Below are positions 46,752-56,603 of a DNA stretch of 56,807 bases, piece after piece. How positions within the stretch are numbered: position 1 is the first letter of the stretch; each line of letters begins with the position of its first letter. The notes under the pieces are model-generated. The model made no database searches and was not told the origin of the DNA. It worked only from the letters and a program-made list of their open reading frames with translations. The stretch spans positions 1 to 56,807 of the forward strand of contig JAJYWE010000011.1 of the NCBI GenBank assembly GCA_021791675.1, in the 5' to 3' direction. The stretch comes from Actinomycetes bacterium (lineage in GTDB: Bacteria > Actinomycetota > Acidimicrobiia > Acidimicrobiales > JAKAOS01). The translations under genes and the position numbers were made by a program.

Positions 46752-46956
46752 GTGCTCGCATCGATCCGGAGTCCCCCACGGTGGCACGTTGGCCGCGGCG
46801 GCCGTCCGTTTCGAAGCGGAGGGAATGGGTAGCGTCTGGCTGCGCTCCGCCGCTCCCCGCGGGCGCCACTGCCGGCCGTCGTCAGCCATCGCGACGCCGT
46901 CATCGTGCCGCCGGCATCGTGACGCCGGCCACCGGGATCGGGATGAGGAGGAAGAC

Positions 46957-47469
46957 ATGGCAGACCTGATCATGCTCACCTTCGACGACACCTACGGCGC
47001 CGAGCAGGCGCTGTCGGCCGCCCGTGCGCTCCAGGAGCTGCGTTACGCGTGGATCGACGACGTGGCCGTCGTCGAGAAGCACAAGACCGGCTTCGTGACG
47101 CTGCACACGCCCCACGGCTCCGCGGCGCGAGGGGCGATGTGGGGCGGGCTCATCGGCCTGCTCCTGTTCTGGTGGTTCCCACCGGCCTGGTTCCTCGGGG
47201 GTTGGCTGGGCGGCCTCGGAGGTGGGGCGTTGATCGGCGAGGCCATGAAGCATGCCGGTTTCGACGAGAGCCTCATGCGTGACGTCAAGGCCGAGCTGAC
47301 GCCGGGGACGTCGGCACTGCTGCTCATGGGTGCGACAGGCGACGCCGACCAGATGGCACGGGCCTTCGAGCCCTACCACCCGACGAAGGTGCTGCGCCGG
47401 AGCCTGCCCGACCAGACGGTCGCCAACCTGAGAGAGGCGCTCGGGAACCACGCGGGGCCCGACGACTGA
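46957..47469 (+). CDS. DUF1269-family small membrane-associated protein
   Basis: LIMLTFDDTYGAEQALSAARALQEL..., Gly-rich hydrophobic segment WGGLIGLLLFWWFPPAWFLGGWLGGLGGGALIG. Confidence 0.8.
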   Translation: MADLIMLTFDDTYGAEQALSAARALQELRYAWIDDVAVVEKHKTGFVTLHTPHGSAARGAMWGGLIGLLLFWWFPPAWFLGGWLGGLGGGALIGEAMKHAGFDESLMRDVKAELTPGTSALLLMGATGDADQMARAFEPYHPTKVLRRSLPDQTVANLREALGNHAGPDD

Positions 47470-47652
47470 TCGTCGAGCGGGTTCGTCGAAGCGACCCCTG
47501 CCGTCCGGCGGGCGCCGTGGGGGTGCCGGCCAGCCCGAGCCCGGGACTGGCATCACCCCCCGACTCGTGCCCATCCCGCTTGACCGCCCCTGGGGGTGGT
47601 GCTAGGACAACACCTGTCACCGGGGGGGTCCGGTGGGATTGGGGGGCGGGCA

Positions 47653-49392
47653 ATGGCGCTCGGTCTTTGGCGGGGCGTTGCTCCTCGCGCGCTGTTCGCG
47701 CTGTCGCTGCTCGGCCTCACGGTGCTCGGCCTGCAGGCCGTGCCCTCGGCGGCCAGCCCGGCAGCCCGATCGACCACGGGTCCGAGCAAGGTCCTCGTGC
47801 CGGGCAAGCTGGGTGAGCTGGACTGCAACGGGCAGAGCCCGATCCAGCAGACGCTCCGGCGCTCGATGCCCTGCACGGACATCCGGGGCTTCGCCGGCAC
47901 GACGAACGCCAACACCTGGGGCGGGCGGTTCTACGACAACAACCTCTACATCGGCCACGACGAGCCCGACCTGCGCTTCCTCTCGAACCGGTCCGGGTCG
48001 GGGGAGAACGTGACCTGGACCGAACGCCTCCCCGTCGACCCGGCCGCCCTCCCCACCGTGAAGACCCCCGGGAGCGACGTGACGCACACCTTCGAGCTCA
48101 CCATCGCACCCTGGTTCTCGATGGCGATCTGCGACCCGAGCTCCTACCCGCTCACTCCCTGCAAGCCCGGTAGCGACACGAACGCACCCAGTGCCACCTC
48201 ACCAGGCGGCGGGAGCGCGTTCATGGAGCTGCAGTTCTACCCGCCCGGTTTCGCGCCCTTCGCCGACAACATCAGCTGCGACAACACCCACTGGTGCGCG
48301 GCCCTCACCATCGACAGCCTCGAGTGCACCAACAACTTCGCCAGCTGCAACCCGAACTGCATCGAGCCCGTGAACTTCGCGTTCCTCCAGCTGAACGGCG
48401 TACCGACCGGCCCGCCGAGCCCGCAGCTCTCCGACCTCAGCAGCTTCACCCCGAACGGCCAGACGCTCCTGATGAACCCGGGTGACGTGCTCCGGGTCCA
48501 CATCGCGGACGCGGTGGTGCCCGGGACGTCGCCACCCCAGCACGCGCTCGAGACGTCGGTGACGGACCTCACGACGGGACAGACCGGCTTCATGCAGGCC
48601 TCGGCGGCCAACGGCTTCGCCGACACCAACTTCACGACCTGCGACGGCACGCCGTTCGACTTCCAGCCCGAGTACTCCACTGCGGTGCCCGGCAACATCG
48701 TGCCCTGGGCGGCCCTGCAGACCGACATCAGCACCGAGTTCGAGATCGGGCACTTCACCCCTTGCTCCTCGGTGAGCAAGCCCCAGACGCTGACCGAGGG
48801 GACCTTCAGCGACACCTTCTACAACCACTGCGCAGGTCCCTACGAGAGCTCCGCTCCCGGGGGCGACGGCAGCCACCAGGTCGAGTACAGTGACGCGCTC
48901 TGCTTCCCGGTGGGGGACACCCACGGGCTCACCGCGCCGCCGAACCTCGTGAGCGGCTGTCTCGACGACTACTACCAGAACGGGGACCTCGACTTCGACG
49001 GCAGCTCCTACTGGCCCGACTGGCCCAACAGCACGACGCCGGACTCCTTCCCCTCGACCTTCCTGCAGGCGCCGCCGCTCAGTGCGGGCAAGCCCTACGC
49101 GGCCTTCCAGATCCAGACCGACATCGCCCTGTCGGAGTCCACCTGCACCTTCGACACTGCGACCGGGACGTGGAGCGGTTGCGCCGTGCCGCCGCCGACC
49201 GCCCCGGCGCAGTTCTACCCCAAGTGGACGCTCACCAAGAACTGTCTCTGGGAGTTCGGGAACATGGCCAACGGCAACGACTTCGGTGCCGACAGCCAGT
49301 ACGGGAGCATCCCGGCGAACCTCGGGTACCCCGAGTTCCTCGGGCCGATCCAGTCCAACACCTGCCCGACGGCGGTCGTCCCGACGTCCTGA
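47653..49392 (+). CDS. Uncharacterised Cys-containing exported protein (about 579 aa)
   Basis: N-terminal signal sequence (ALFALSLLGLTVLGLQAVPSAASPAA); codon-regular ORF with many Cys and aromatic residues. Confidence 0.75.
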   Translation: MALGLWRGVAPRALFALSLLGLTVLGLQAVPSAASPAARSTTGPSKVLVPGKLGELDCNGQSPIQQTLRRSMPCTDIRGFAGTTNANTWGGRFYDNNLYIGHDEPDLRFLSNRSGSGENVTWTERLPVDPAALPTVKTPGSDVTHTFELTIAPWFSMAICDPSSYPLTPCKPGSDTNAPSATSPGGGSAFMELQFYPPGFAPFADNISCDNTHWCAALTIDSLECTNNFASCNPNCIEPVNFAFLQLNGVPTGPPSPQLSDLSSFTPNGQTLLMNPGDVLRVHIADAVVPGTSPPQHALETSVTDLTTGQTGFMQASAANGFADTNFTTCDGTPFDFQPEYSTAVPGNIVPWAALQTDISTEFEIGHFTPCSSVSKPQTLTEGTFSDTFYNHCAGPYESSAPGGDGSHQVEYSDALCFPVGDTHGLTAPPNLVSGCLDDYYQNGDLDFDGSSYWPDWPNSTTPDSFPSTFLQAPPLSAGKPYAAFQIQTDIALSESTCTFDTATGTWSGCAVPPPTAPAQFYPKWTLTKNCLWEFGNMANGNDFGADSQYGSIPANLGYPEFLGPIQSNTCPTAVVPTS

Positions 49393-49455
49393 CGGATCCT
49401 GACAGCGTGGCCGCCGCTCGCCGGCGGGGCGGGACGTGCGGCGTCGAGCCCCGCT

Positions 49456-51975
49456 TCAGTCCCCCGGGCCGAGGACGGCCAGCTCGCCCTGGCGGGCCGA
49501 CCCGACAGCGTAGAGATCGGCCTCGGAGTTGACCGTGGCCGACGGCTGCGAGAGCGGGGGGGCGAGAGAAGCCGTCCCACGGATGTCGACCGCCGAGGCG
49601 GCGCCTACCTCCCAGGTGGCGAGGCCTGCGTTCACGTCGTCGGTCTGGAAGAACAGCCGCTTGCCGTCCGGCGCCCAGGCGAAGGGCTGCGCAGGTACGG
49701 GAGCGATCGTCGCCCCCGGGACGACCTGGACGCGCCCCGTCGCGAGGTCCACGATGCCGAGCGTCCAGACCGGGGTGCCGTTCCACGCGTGCGCCGAGCC
49801 CTGCAGCGCGATCGCGAGGAGCTTCCCGTTCGGAGACACGGCGCCGAAGTCCGTCGTGAGCTGCGTGCCGGGGAGCAGCCCGGTGGTGCTCCCTGGCTGC
49901 CCAGACGCCGTGCCGGCCACCGGTGCAGATGCCGTGCCGGGCGACGGCGCGGACGCCGCCCCGCCGGCCACGGGAGACGTGTCCACCGGCGCCAGGGGGA
50001 GGGCCCTGGTTGCCCCGGTCGCAGCGTTCGTCTCCTCGAGCCGGAACGACGTCGGCGACTGCGTGCAGCCGAGCGAGTTCTCCCAGAAGAACGTCGTCGC
50101 CGAGGCAGCGAGGGGGAGCCCGCAGTAGGTCTCCGTGACCTGTCCCTGGTACACGCCGGTCTGGTCCGACGCCGAGATGAGGGCCACGCGGCCGCTGGCC
50201 GGGTCGAAGCGTGCCAGCTGACCGGAGAAGTCGGCTGCGCCTGCGAGCACGTCGTTCCAGACCAGGAGCTCCGGCCCCGCAGCCAGTCCGGTGAACGTCG
50301 CGGCGAGGTGCTGATCGGGGACGGGTGCCGCAGGGAGCACGGCTCGCCCGCCCGCGCCGAGTGCCTCTGCCCGGTTCGTGCCGACCACCCAAACCGAGCC
50401 GGGTCGTGGCCCGGGGGCGATGCCGACCGGTTGTCCGAGCATCCCCCCGATCTTCTCGGTGGGGATCTCGGTCTCCGAGGCCGGGAAGGAGGTGACGGCC
50501 GTCACGCCCCCGAGCGCGGCGGGCCGGCCCGCTCGCGCCGCGCGGGCGAGGCGGGCGACCGTCGCTGCGGAGGGTGCCGGCACGCCCAGCACCTCGAGCC
50601 CGCCGTCACTAGCCGGTACCCCGAGCGCCAGCCAGCGGCCGAGGCGGAGCACCTCGGCCACGGCGGCCGCTCCGGGTTCGGAGCTCCCGAGCGAGACGGA
50701 GGAGCCGGTTGCACCGACCGCAGGCGACTGGGCGGTGCTCGTCGGAGCGGTGCTCGTCGTCACGCCCGCCTCGCTGCTCGCCGCCGTCGTGGCGGGGCTC
50801 GGGGCGGTGACGGCGGCGATGACCGGGAGGGTCGCCGACCGGGCGGCCGTTCCGGCGAGGGGCACGAACGCCAGACCCCCGCTCCCGCTCCCGCTCCCAC
50901 CCCCGGCGACCACGGGGATGTCGGCGCTCGGCGTGTCGAGGGGCCGTGCGAGCAGGGCGAGGGCGCGGTCGGCGGCCGTCAGGGTGACGTCACTCCGGGC
51001 GACGGGTCCGAGGGCTTCGAGCGCGAGACGCATCCCCGCGCCGCCAGCCGTCCCGCTCCCTGCACCCGTGCCGCCCGTGCCGTCGCTGGTGCCGGTCGCA
51101 GCCGGGCCGATCGTGCTCGTGTCGAGCACGTCGAGCGCAGCCGTCGGGATGCCCCACGCGGATGCCACCGCGTCGGCCAGGGTCGTGGTCGTCGCACCGA
51201 GGCGGACCGTCGGCCCCGTCTGGGGCGCCGGCGGGTCGGGGACCGTCGTGTTGGGCGGGGGCCCGAGGGTCGGACCGAGGGTGGGGGAGCCGACCGGTCC
51301 GTAGGGGGGGGAGGCGAAGGCCTCCGGGTGGGCCCGGGCGAAGCTGGCCACCGCCCGCAGGTTCTTCGCCCAGGCGGCAAGGTAGGCCGCCGCATCGGCG
51401 CGGAGCCGGTCGAGGCGGGTGTCGTCCACGACGGTCGCCGCCTCCGCCTGTGTCGCGAGCGAGACCAGCCGCTCGGCCTCTTGGTCGTCCAGCTCGGCCA
51501 CGGTCGCGTCGAGGAGGGGGCCGTCCGTTGCCGTGCCCTCGGCCGCCATGGTGTGCTGGATCGCCTGGGCGTTGGCATCCAGCTGGTTGGCGGCGGCGAG
51601 CGAGGCGGCGATCCGGTCCGCGGCGCGATGGTCGACGGCGTGGCGGAGGCCGAGCCCCACCCCGACGACCACGGCGAGCACGGCGGCGACGAGACCGGCG
51701 CGCCGGGAGAGCCTCGTGAGGTCGAGCGCGCTCAGGCGGTCGAGGAAGTCCGGCGGCGGTGGCGTGGCGAGCTCGTCCTCGCGCTCGGCGTCCGCCGGCG
51801 CGGGGGCGGCAGCTCCGGGCTGCCAGAGCACGTCGGCCGGGCCGCTCGGAGCGGGGTCGTGGTGCCGATGGTGCGAAGCGGGAAGGCGGGCGGCGGCTCG
51901 CTCGTCGGCGTCCCCCTCGACCGCGACCTCGAGCTCGCCGTCGTCGGCGACCTCCCCGCGCCCCCCGGCTCCCAC
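49456..51975 (-). CDS. Uncharacterised single-TM protein with C-terminal TolB/PD40-like propeller segments
   Basis: Single TM (AGLVAAVLAVVVGVGLGL), PD40-like motifs FGAVSPNGKLLAIAL, PFAWAPDGKRLFFQT. Confidence 0.65.
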   Translation of the reverse strand: MGAGGRGEVADDGELEVAVEGDADERAAARLPASHHRHHDPAPSGPADVLWQPGAAAPAPADAEREDELATPPPPDFLDRLSALDLTRLSRRAGLVAAVLAVVVGVGLGLRHAVDHRAADRIAASLAAANQLDANAQAIQHTMAAEGTATDGPLLDATVAELDDQEAERLVSLATQAEAATVVDDTRLDRLRADAAAYLAAWAKNLRAVASFARAHPEAFASPPYGPVGSPTLGPTLGPPPNTTVPDPPAPQTGPTVRLGATTTTLADAVASAWGIPTAALDVLDTSTIGPAATGTSDGTGGTGAGSGTAGGAGMRLALEALGPVARSDVTLTAADRALALLARPLDTPSADIPVVAGGGSGSGSGGLAFVPLAGTAARSATLPVIAAVTAPSPATTAASSEAGVTTSTAPTSTAQSPAVGATGSSVSLGSSEPGAAAVAEVLRLGRWLALGVPASDGGLEVLGVPAPSAATVARLARAARAGRPAALGGVTAVTSFPASETEIPTEKIGGMLGQPVGIAPGPRPGSVWVVGTNRAEALGAGGRAVLPAAPVPDQHLAATFTGLAAGPELLVWNDVLAGAADFSGQLARFDPASGRVALISASDQTGVYQGQVTETYCGLPLAASATTFFWENSLGCTQSPTSFRLEETNAATGATRALPLAPVDTSPVAGGAASAPSPGTASAPVAGTASGQPGSTTGLLPGTQLTTDFGAVSPNGKLLAIALQGSAHAWNGTPVWTLGIVDLATGRVQVVPGATIAPVPAQPFAWAPDGKRLFFQTDDVNAGLATWEVGAASAVDIRGTASLAPPLSQPSATVNSEADLYAVGSARQGELAVLGPGD

Positions 51976-52123
51976 GACGGGAGGCTACCGCCAGCAGGGA
52001 CTGCTGTCCGAGCACGATGGCTGCGTCGGGGGAGGCCGGGTGGCGTCGGGGCAGCGGCCCCCCGACCTCCCGCACGAACCGGTTCTCGGCGAGGTGGAGG
52101 CGTGCCGACCGGCCCTGCCTCGC

Positions 52124-52654
52124 CTACTCGGGGAAGAGCTCCTCCACCAGGTACTGGACCTTCGGCAGCATCACGCGGTCGTTCCCGAAGACCCGCTGGG
52201 TGTGATCGAGCACCTGCCGTGCGGAGCGCAGCCCGCAGGCTGCCGCCAGGATCTCGATGTCGTCAGCATCCCTGTCGACACGGGCCGCGGCCACCTTCAG
52301 GGCGAGGAGGTAACCGGCTGACGCGACGCTGACCCGCAGGCCCGGTACCTCGACGAGCTCCCGTGGGGATGGATCGGGTCCTGGCAGGAGCCCCTTGACC
52401 GAGTCGTTGAGCCAACCCGGCGGGAGCCCGTGCCGTTCGCCGACCGTTGCCGCGGTGTCGTAGAGGGTGGTCTTGGGCTCGAAGACCGCGTCGACGTCGC
52501 GCGTCGAGCGGCGGGAGTTGTATGCCAGTGCCATCGCGGCGCCACCGACCACGAACATCTCTCCGCGGATCCCGCGTCGGTCGAGGTCCTTGCCCAGCTC
52601 TTCGAGCAGGAGGAGGATCGTCTCGCGATCGAGCGCCGCGTCACTCACACGCAT
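52124..52654 (-). CDS. Nucleotidyltransferase-like protein (DUF6036/AbiEii-type)
   Basis: MFVVGGAAMALAYNSRRSTRDVDAVFEPKT (GG...RxTxDxD) and downstream helical region. Confidence 0.78.
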   Translation of the reverse strand: MRVSDAALDRETILLLLEELGKDLDRRGIRGEMFVVGGAAMALAYNSRRSTRDVDAVFEPKTTLYDTAATVGERHGLPPGWLNDSVKGLLPGPDPSPRELVEVPGLRVSVASAGYLLALKVAAARVDRDADDIEILAAACGLRSARQVLDHTQRVFGNDRVMLPKVQYLVEELFPE

Positions 52655-52998
52655 CGCAGCGAGTCCGCCTCGATGAAGACGCCGCGGATGGCGAACTCGC
52701 CGGGCGCATGCACGAGCGCGTTCGCGAACAGGACAGCCGGGCCCGGATGCCAGAAGGTCTCGCTCATTCGAGTGCGCTCGAGGGTCCACTCGGGCGTGGG
52801 CAGGGATCGATCGCGAGCGACCTGCGCCGCAGCAGCGGCGACCAACGCGTTGACGTGACGCCGACTTTCGAGGGCGGGCTCCACCGAGAGATCGAGCGCT
52901 TCATCCCCAGCCGCCCGGTCCATCCAGTCCCCGACCAAACGGACGACGTCAGCGTCGTCCGCGCCAGCGAGAGCGGCAGCGAGCTCGGTCGCGTCCAC
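52645..52998 (-). CDS. Small hypothetical protein, overlapping upstream partner of the nucleotidyltransferase
   Basis: 117-aa ORF overlapping the nucleotidyltransferase start by 10 nt, same strand. Confidence 0.65.
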   Translation of the reverse strand: MDATELAAALAGADDADVVRLVGDWMDRAAGDEALDLSVEPALESRRHVNALVAAAAAQVARDRSLPTPEWTLERTRMSETFWHPGPAVLFANALVHAPGEFAIRGVFIEADSLRCV

Positions 52999-53143
52999 GA
53001 GCCAAGCGTATCGGATCGGTCACACGTGCAAGCGGGGCTCTGCGGCGGGGTCGCCTCGGGGGAGTGTCGAGGCGACGCGCTGGCCCTGGGACGAGTGGCG
53101 ACATCCAACCGGGCGAGCCGGCGTCTCGTGTGACGAGGGGAGC

Positions 53144-54514
53144 TTGCGCCCGACGGGTAGGTATAGAAGACTTCCGAACGTGGGTGTCCAGCCCGGCCTG
53201 CTCCGCAACGTGAACCGGGGTGCGGTGCTCGCCGTCCTCCGCGCTGGGCCCAGGTCGCGGGCCGCGCTCGCTCGGGAGACCGGCCTCGCAAAGCCGACCG
53301 TCTCCGCGATCGCCGAGGAGCTCCTCGCCGAGGGACTCGTCCGGGTTGGCGGGGTCGGCACCGCGCAGGCCGCAGGTGGGCGGCGTCCCGAGCTGCTCGA
53401 GCTCGACCCGGGCGCGCTCTCCTACCTCGGGGTGCACTTCGGTGTCCGCCACGTCCAGGTCGCCCTGGCCGACGCCACCGGGGCGATCCGGGCCTCGCGG
53501 AACGGCCCGGCGACCCCGCGCAACCCCGAGCGGGCGCTTCGGCTCGCGAGCAGCCTCGCCGGGCACGTCCTCGAGGAGGCGGGCTCGTCGTGGTCGAGGG
53601 TTGCCGCAGCAGCGGTTGCGGTGCCGGGCACCGTCGAGCGCTCGACAGGCCGGTGCCGGCTGGCCCCGAACCTCGGCTGGCGGGACGTGGCGATCGCGGA
53701 GCCGCTCTCGGCGCGCTGGGGGTGTCGGGTCGTGGCCTGCAACATCGCCCAGGCGGGCGCGCTCGCCGAGGCTGCCGAGGGCGTGGCCCGGGACGTGGCC
53801 TCCTTCGTCTGGCTCTACGTCGGGACCGGCGTCGGTGCGGCGATCGTCGAGCGCGGGAGGCTGGTGGAGGGGCGGGACGGTTTCGCGGGCGAGATCGGGC
53901 ACATGCCGATCAGGGCCGGCGGGCGCCGGTGCGGTTGCGGGAGGCGGGGCTGCCTCGAGACGGTCTCCTCCGGACCGGCGATCGCCCGTACGGCGGCTCG
54001 AGCCGGGCTCGGCGCCCGACCGAGCGCGGTGCGCAGTCCTGCTGCGGCCGGCCGCCTCGAGACGGACGGCCCCGGCGAGCCGTTCGGCGCGGCTGGTCGG
54101 CTCGGCACGGAGAGCCCGGTCCGCGCGGCCGGTCGGCTCGGCACGGAGAGCCCGGTCCCCGCGGCTGGTGCGTCCGATGCGGAGTGGGTTGCCGAACGAG
54201 CGGCGAGCGGGGACGCCCTGGCCGAGGCGGCGATCCGGACGGCGGCAGAGGCGCTCGGGCGGGGGGTTGCCACCCTCGTCGACCTCCTCAACCCCGAGCT
54301 CGTGGTGGTGGGGGGCGGTGTCGCGGGCGCCGGCGAGGTGCTGCTCCGCCCGCTCCGTGCCTCGCTCGCCGACCACGGCCTTCCCGACAGCCTCGCGCCG
54401 GTCGTCGCCTCCGACCTCGGAGCCCTCGCCGAGCTCCGTGGGGCGATTCGCCTCGCGATGGACGCAGCGTCCACGACGATGGTGGTGGAGCGGGCCGCCA
54501 CCGCCCGGGGCTGA
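53144..54514 (+). CDS. ROK family transcriptional regulator/sugar kinase-like (TTG 53144 or GTG 53180 start)
   Basis: HTH ([29 protein letters not shown]), [53 protein letters not shown]. Confidence 0.92.
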   Translation: MRPTGRYRRLPNVGVQPGLLRNVNRGAVLAVLRAGPRSRAALARETGLAKPTVSAIAEELLAEGLVRVGGVGTAQAAGGRRPELLELDPGALSYLGVHFGVRHVQVALADATGAIRASRNGPATPRNPERALRLASSLAGHVLEEAGSSWSRVAAAAVAVPGTVERSTGRCRLAPNLGWRDVAIAEPLSARWGCRVVACNIAQAGALAEAAEGVARDVASFVWLYVGTGVGAAIVERGRLVEGRDGFAGEIGHMPIRAGGRRCGCGRRGCLETVSSGPAIARTAARAGLGARPSAVRSPAAAGRLETDGPGEPFGAAGRLGTESPVRAAGRLGTESPVPAAGASDAEWVAERAASGDALAEAAIRTAAEALGRGVATLVDLLNPELVVVGGGVAGAGEVLLRPLRASLADHGLPDSLAPVVASDLGALAELRGAIRLAMDAASTTMVVERAATARG

Positions 54515-54589
54515 GCCGTGGGGGCCACGGGGCGATCAGGGCTCAGCCGGGTCGCGGCGGTCGCGAGCAGATGACACCCCGCCGAACCC

Positions 54590-54637
54590 CACGAACGACA
54601 CCACGACGAGCAGCACGAACGACACCCCGACGAACAG
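54590..54637. repeat. 24-bp tandem repeat (CACGAACGACACCmCGACGArCAG)x2, with a degenerate third copy upstream
   Basis: Contiguous copies 54590-54613 and 54614-54637 differ at 2 positions; 54566-54589 matches copy 2 at 16/24. Confidence 0.85.
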
Positions 54638-54650
54638 GAGGCACCACGCC

Positions 54651-55844
54651 ATGGCCGACACCTTCGAGCCCCGTCCCGAGCACCACTTCACCTTCGGGCT
54701 CTGGACCGTCGGGAACCCCGGCATCGATCCCTTCGGGGTGGCGGTGCGCGAGCCGCTGGACCCGGTGGAAACCGTCCACCGCCTCGCGGACCTCGGCGCC
54801 TACGGCGTCAGCTTCCACGACGACGACCTCGTGCCGGCGGGCTCGTCCCCGACCGAGCGCGAGGCGATCGTGAAGCGCTTCCGCGCCGCCCTCGACGCGA
54901 CCGGGATGAAGGTCCCGATGGCCACGACGAACCTCTTCCGCCACCCCGTGTTCAAGGAGGGTGCCTTCACCGCGAACGACCCCGCCGTCCGGCGCTACGC
55001 GCTCGCGAAGACCCTCGACGCGATCGACCTCGGCGTCGAGCTCGGGGCCGAGGTCTACGTCATGTGGGGTGGGCGCGAGGGCGTCGAGGTGGACGCCGCC
55101 AAGGACCCACGGGCTGCGCTGGACCGCTACGCGGAGGCGGTGAACGCCTGTTGTGCGTATGTACGCGAGCGTGGCTACCGGCTCCGCTTCGCACTGGAGC
55201 CCAAGCCGAACGAGCCTCGAGGTGACATCTTCCTCCCCACCGTCGGGCACGCGCTCGGCTTCATCGAGCGCCTCGAGTGGCCCGACATGGTGGGCGTCAA
55301 CCCCGAGTTCGCCCACGAGACGATGTCCGGGCTCAGCTTCCACCTCGGCGTCGCACAGGCGCTCTGGGCCGGCAAGCTGTTCCACATCGACCTGAACGCG
55401 CAGCGTCCCGGCAAGTTCGACCAGGACTTCCGCTTCGGCTCGGAGGGCATCCGGGACGCCTTCTACCTCGTCAAGCTGCTGGAGGAGTCGGGCTACACCG
55501 GGATGCGACACTTCGACGCCCACCCCTATCGGACCGAGGACGCGAGCGGCGTCTGGGACTTCGCGCGGGGCTGCATGCGGACCTATCTGATCCTCGCCGA
55601 CAAGGCCCGGCGCTTCGCCGCCGATCCCGAGATCGCGGAGGCGCTCGCTGCGGCCAGCGCGGCCGGGATCCACGAGGAGACCGTCCCCGGCGGGGCGACC
55701 TCGGGAGCAGCGGTGAGCGCGCTGCGCGACCGCGTGCGCGCAGAGGCGGCGGATCCTGCGTGGCTGCACGCGCTCGCGACCCGTGGCTACGGCATGGAGC
55801 GGCTCGACCAGCTCGTGAACGAGCTGCTGCTCGGGGTGCGGTAG
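54651..55844 (+). CDS. xylA: Xylose isomerase
   Basis: [103 protein letters not shown]. Confidence 0.96.
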   Translation: MADTFEPRPEHHFTFGLWTVGNPGIDPFGVAVREPLDPVETVHRLADLGAYGVSFHDDDLVPAGSSPTEREAIVKRFRAALDATGMKVPMATTNLFRHPVFKEGAFTANDPAVRRYALAKTLDAIDLGVELGAEVYVMWGGREGVEVDAAKDPRAALDRYAEAVNACCAYVRERGYRLRFALEPKPNEPRGDIFLPTVGHALGFIERLEWPDMVGVNPEFAHETMSGLSFHLGVAQALWAGKLFHIDLNAQRPGKFDQDFRFGSEGIRDAFYLVKLLEESGYTGMRHFDAHPYRTEDASGVWDFARGCMRTYLILADKARRFAADPEIAEALAAASAAGIHEETVPGGATSGAAVSALRDRVRAEAADPAWLHALATRGYGMERLDQLVNELLLGVR

Positions 55845-55947
55845 GGGCGCGGCAGAGGCGCGTGCGCGGGCCCGCGCCCCGGCTGGGCCGGGCCGTGGAG
55901 CCGCAGCCCAGCCCCGCCTGGCCGGAGGGCAGCGCGGTGGTCCACGG

Positions 55948-56325
55948 TCAGATCGCGACGAGGCGGAGCGTCGGGTCGAGGCGGTGCAGGTCGCTCGGAT
56001 CGGACGTCACGACGACCTGGCGCGTACGGCGCGCGCAGACCACGACGTGGGCGTCGACGACGTCCGTGGTGGAACTGGCGGCGAGCAGCCGGCCGACGGA
56101 GACGGCGTCCGCCCGTCCGAGGGCCACGAGATCGGTCGTCACCTGGTGGGCGAGCCGGAGCAGGGAGACCTGGCGCTCTGGCCGGCGCACGACCTGGGCG
56201 AGGACGGTGGCCGGGATGGTGACGCGCCCCCCGGTCTGCCTCGCTCGCTCCAGGAGGACCAGGACGCGGCGGTCCTGACGTTCGAGGCCGATGAGCGCTC
56301 CTGCGTCGAGGGTGATGCCACGCAT
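55948..56325 (-). CDS. PIN-domain (VapC-like) toxin
   Basis: ITLDAGALIGLERQDRRVLVLLE, IPATVLAQVVR, TTDVVDAHVVVCARR, VVTSDPSDL. Confidence 0.82.
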   Translation of the reverse strand: MRGITLDAGALIGLERQDRRVLVLLERARQTGGRVTIPATVLAQVVRRPERQVSLLRLAHQVTTDLVALGRADAVSVGRLLAASSTTDVVDAHVVVCARRTRQVVVTSDPSDLHRLDPTLRLVAI

Positions 56326-56603
56326 CAAGCTGCAGGCACGCTTCCTCGCGGCACGCCCCCTCGGGGCACGCTCCCGCCGAGGACGGCGTCCGCCCACCGC
56401 CGCTCCTCGTCCGTCAGATCACCGCCGGTTGCAGCGAGGCCCACAGCGAGCACCGCGTCCCATCCCGCCAGGTCGTCCAGGGCCGTGCCCACGGCCTGTT
56501 GCACGAAGCCCGAGACGGAGGGCGCCGCGCCGGCCTCGACGAGGGCACGGACGCGCGCGAGGTCGGACTCGTCGATCGTCACGGTCACCTTCCGGGTCGC
56601 CAT
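56325..56603 (-). CDS. Ribbon-helix-helix-like (VapB/CopG-type) antitoxin
   Basis: MATRKVTVTIDESDLARVRALVEAGAAPSVSGFVQQAV; stop overlaps the PIN toxin start (TGATG). Confidence 0.78.
   Translation of the reverse strand: MATRKVTVTIDESDLARVRALVEAGAAPSVSGFVQQAVGTALDDLAGWDAVLAVGLAATGGDLTDEERRWADAVLGGSVPRGGVPRGSVPAA

Noticed and set aside
46077-46956. CRISPR-like short repeats (AGCACCCGCAACAACTCG twice)
   Set aside because: Only two adjacent copies with a 29-bp period and no spacers; a simple tandem duplication.
49789-52332. 847-aa plus-strand ORF over the propeller-like membrane protein
   Set aside because: Arg/Gly/Glu/His-rich shadow frame without motifs; the minus-strand ORF has a TM and PD40-like motifs.
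53220-55844. 874-aa plus-strand ORF apparently fusing upstream sequence to xylose isomerase
   Set aside because: Upstream half is an out-of-frame reading of the ROK gene (Arg/Ser/Pro-rich); the real xylA start is ATG 54651 with AGGAGG.
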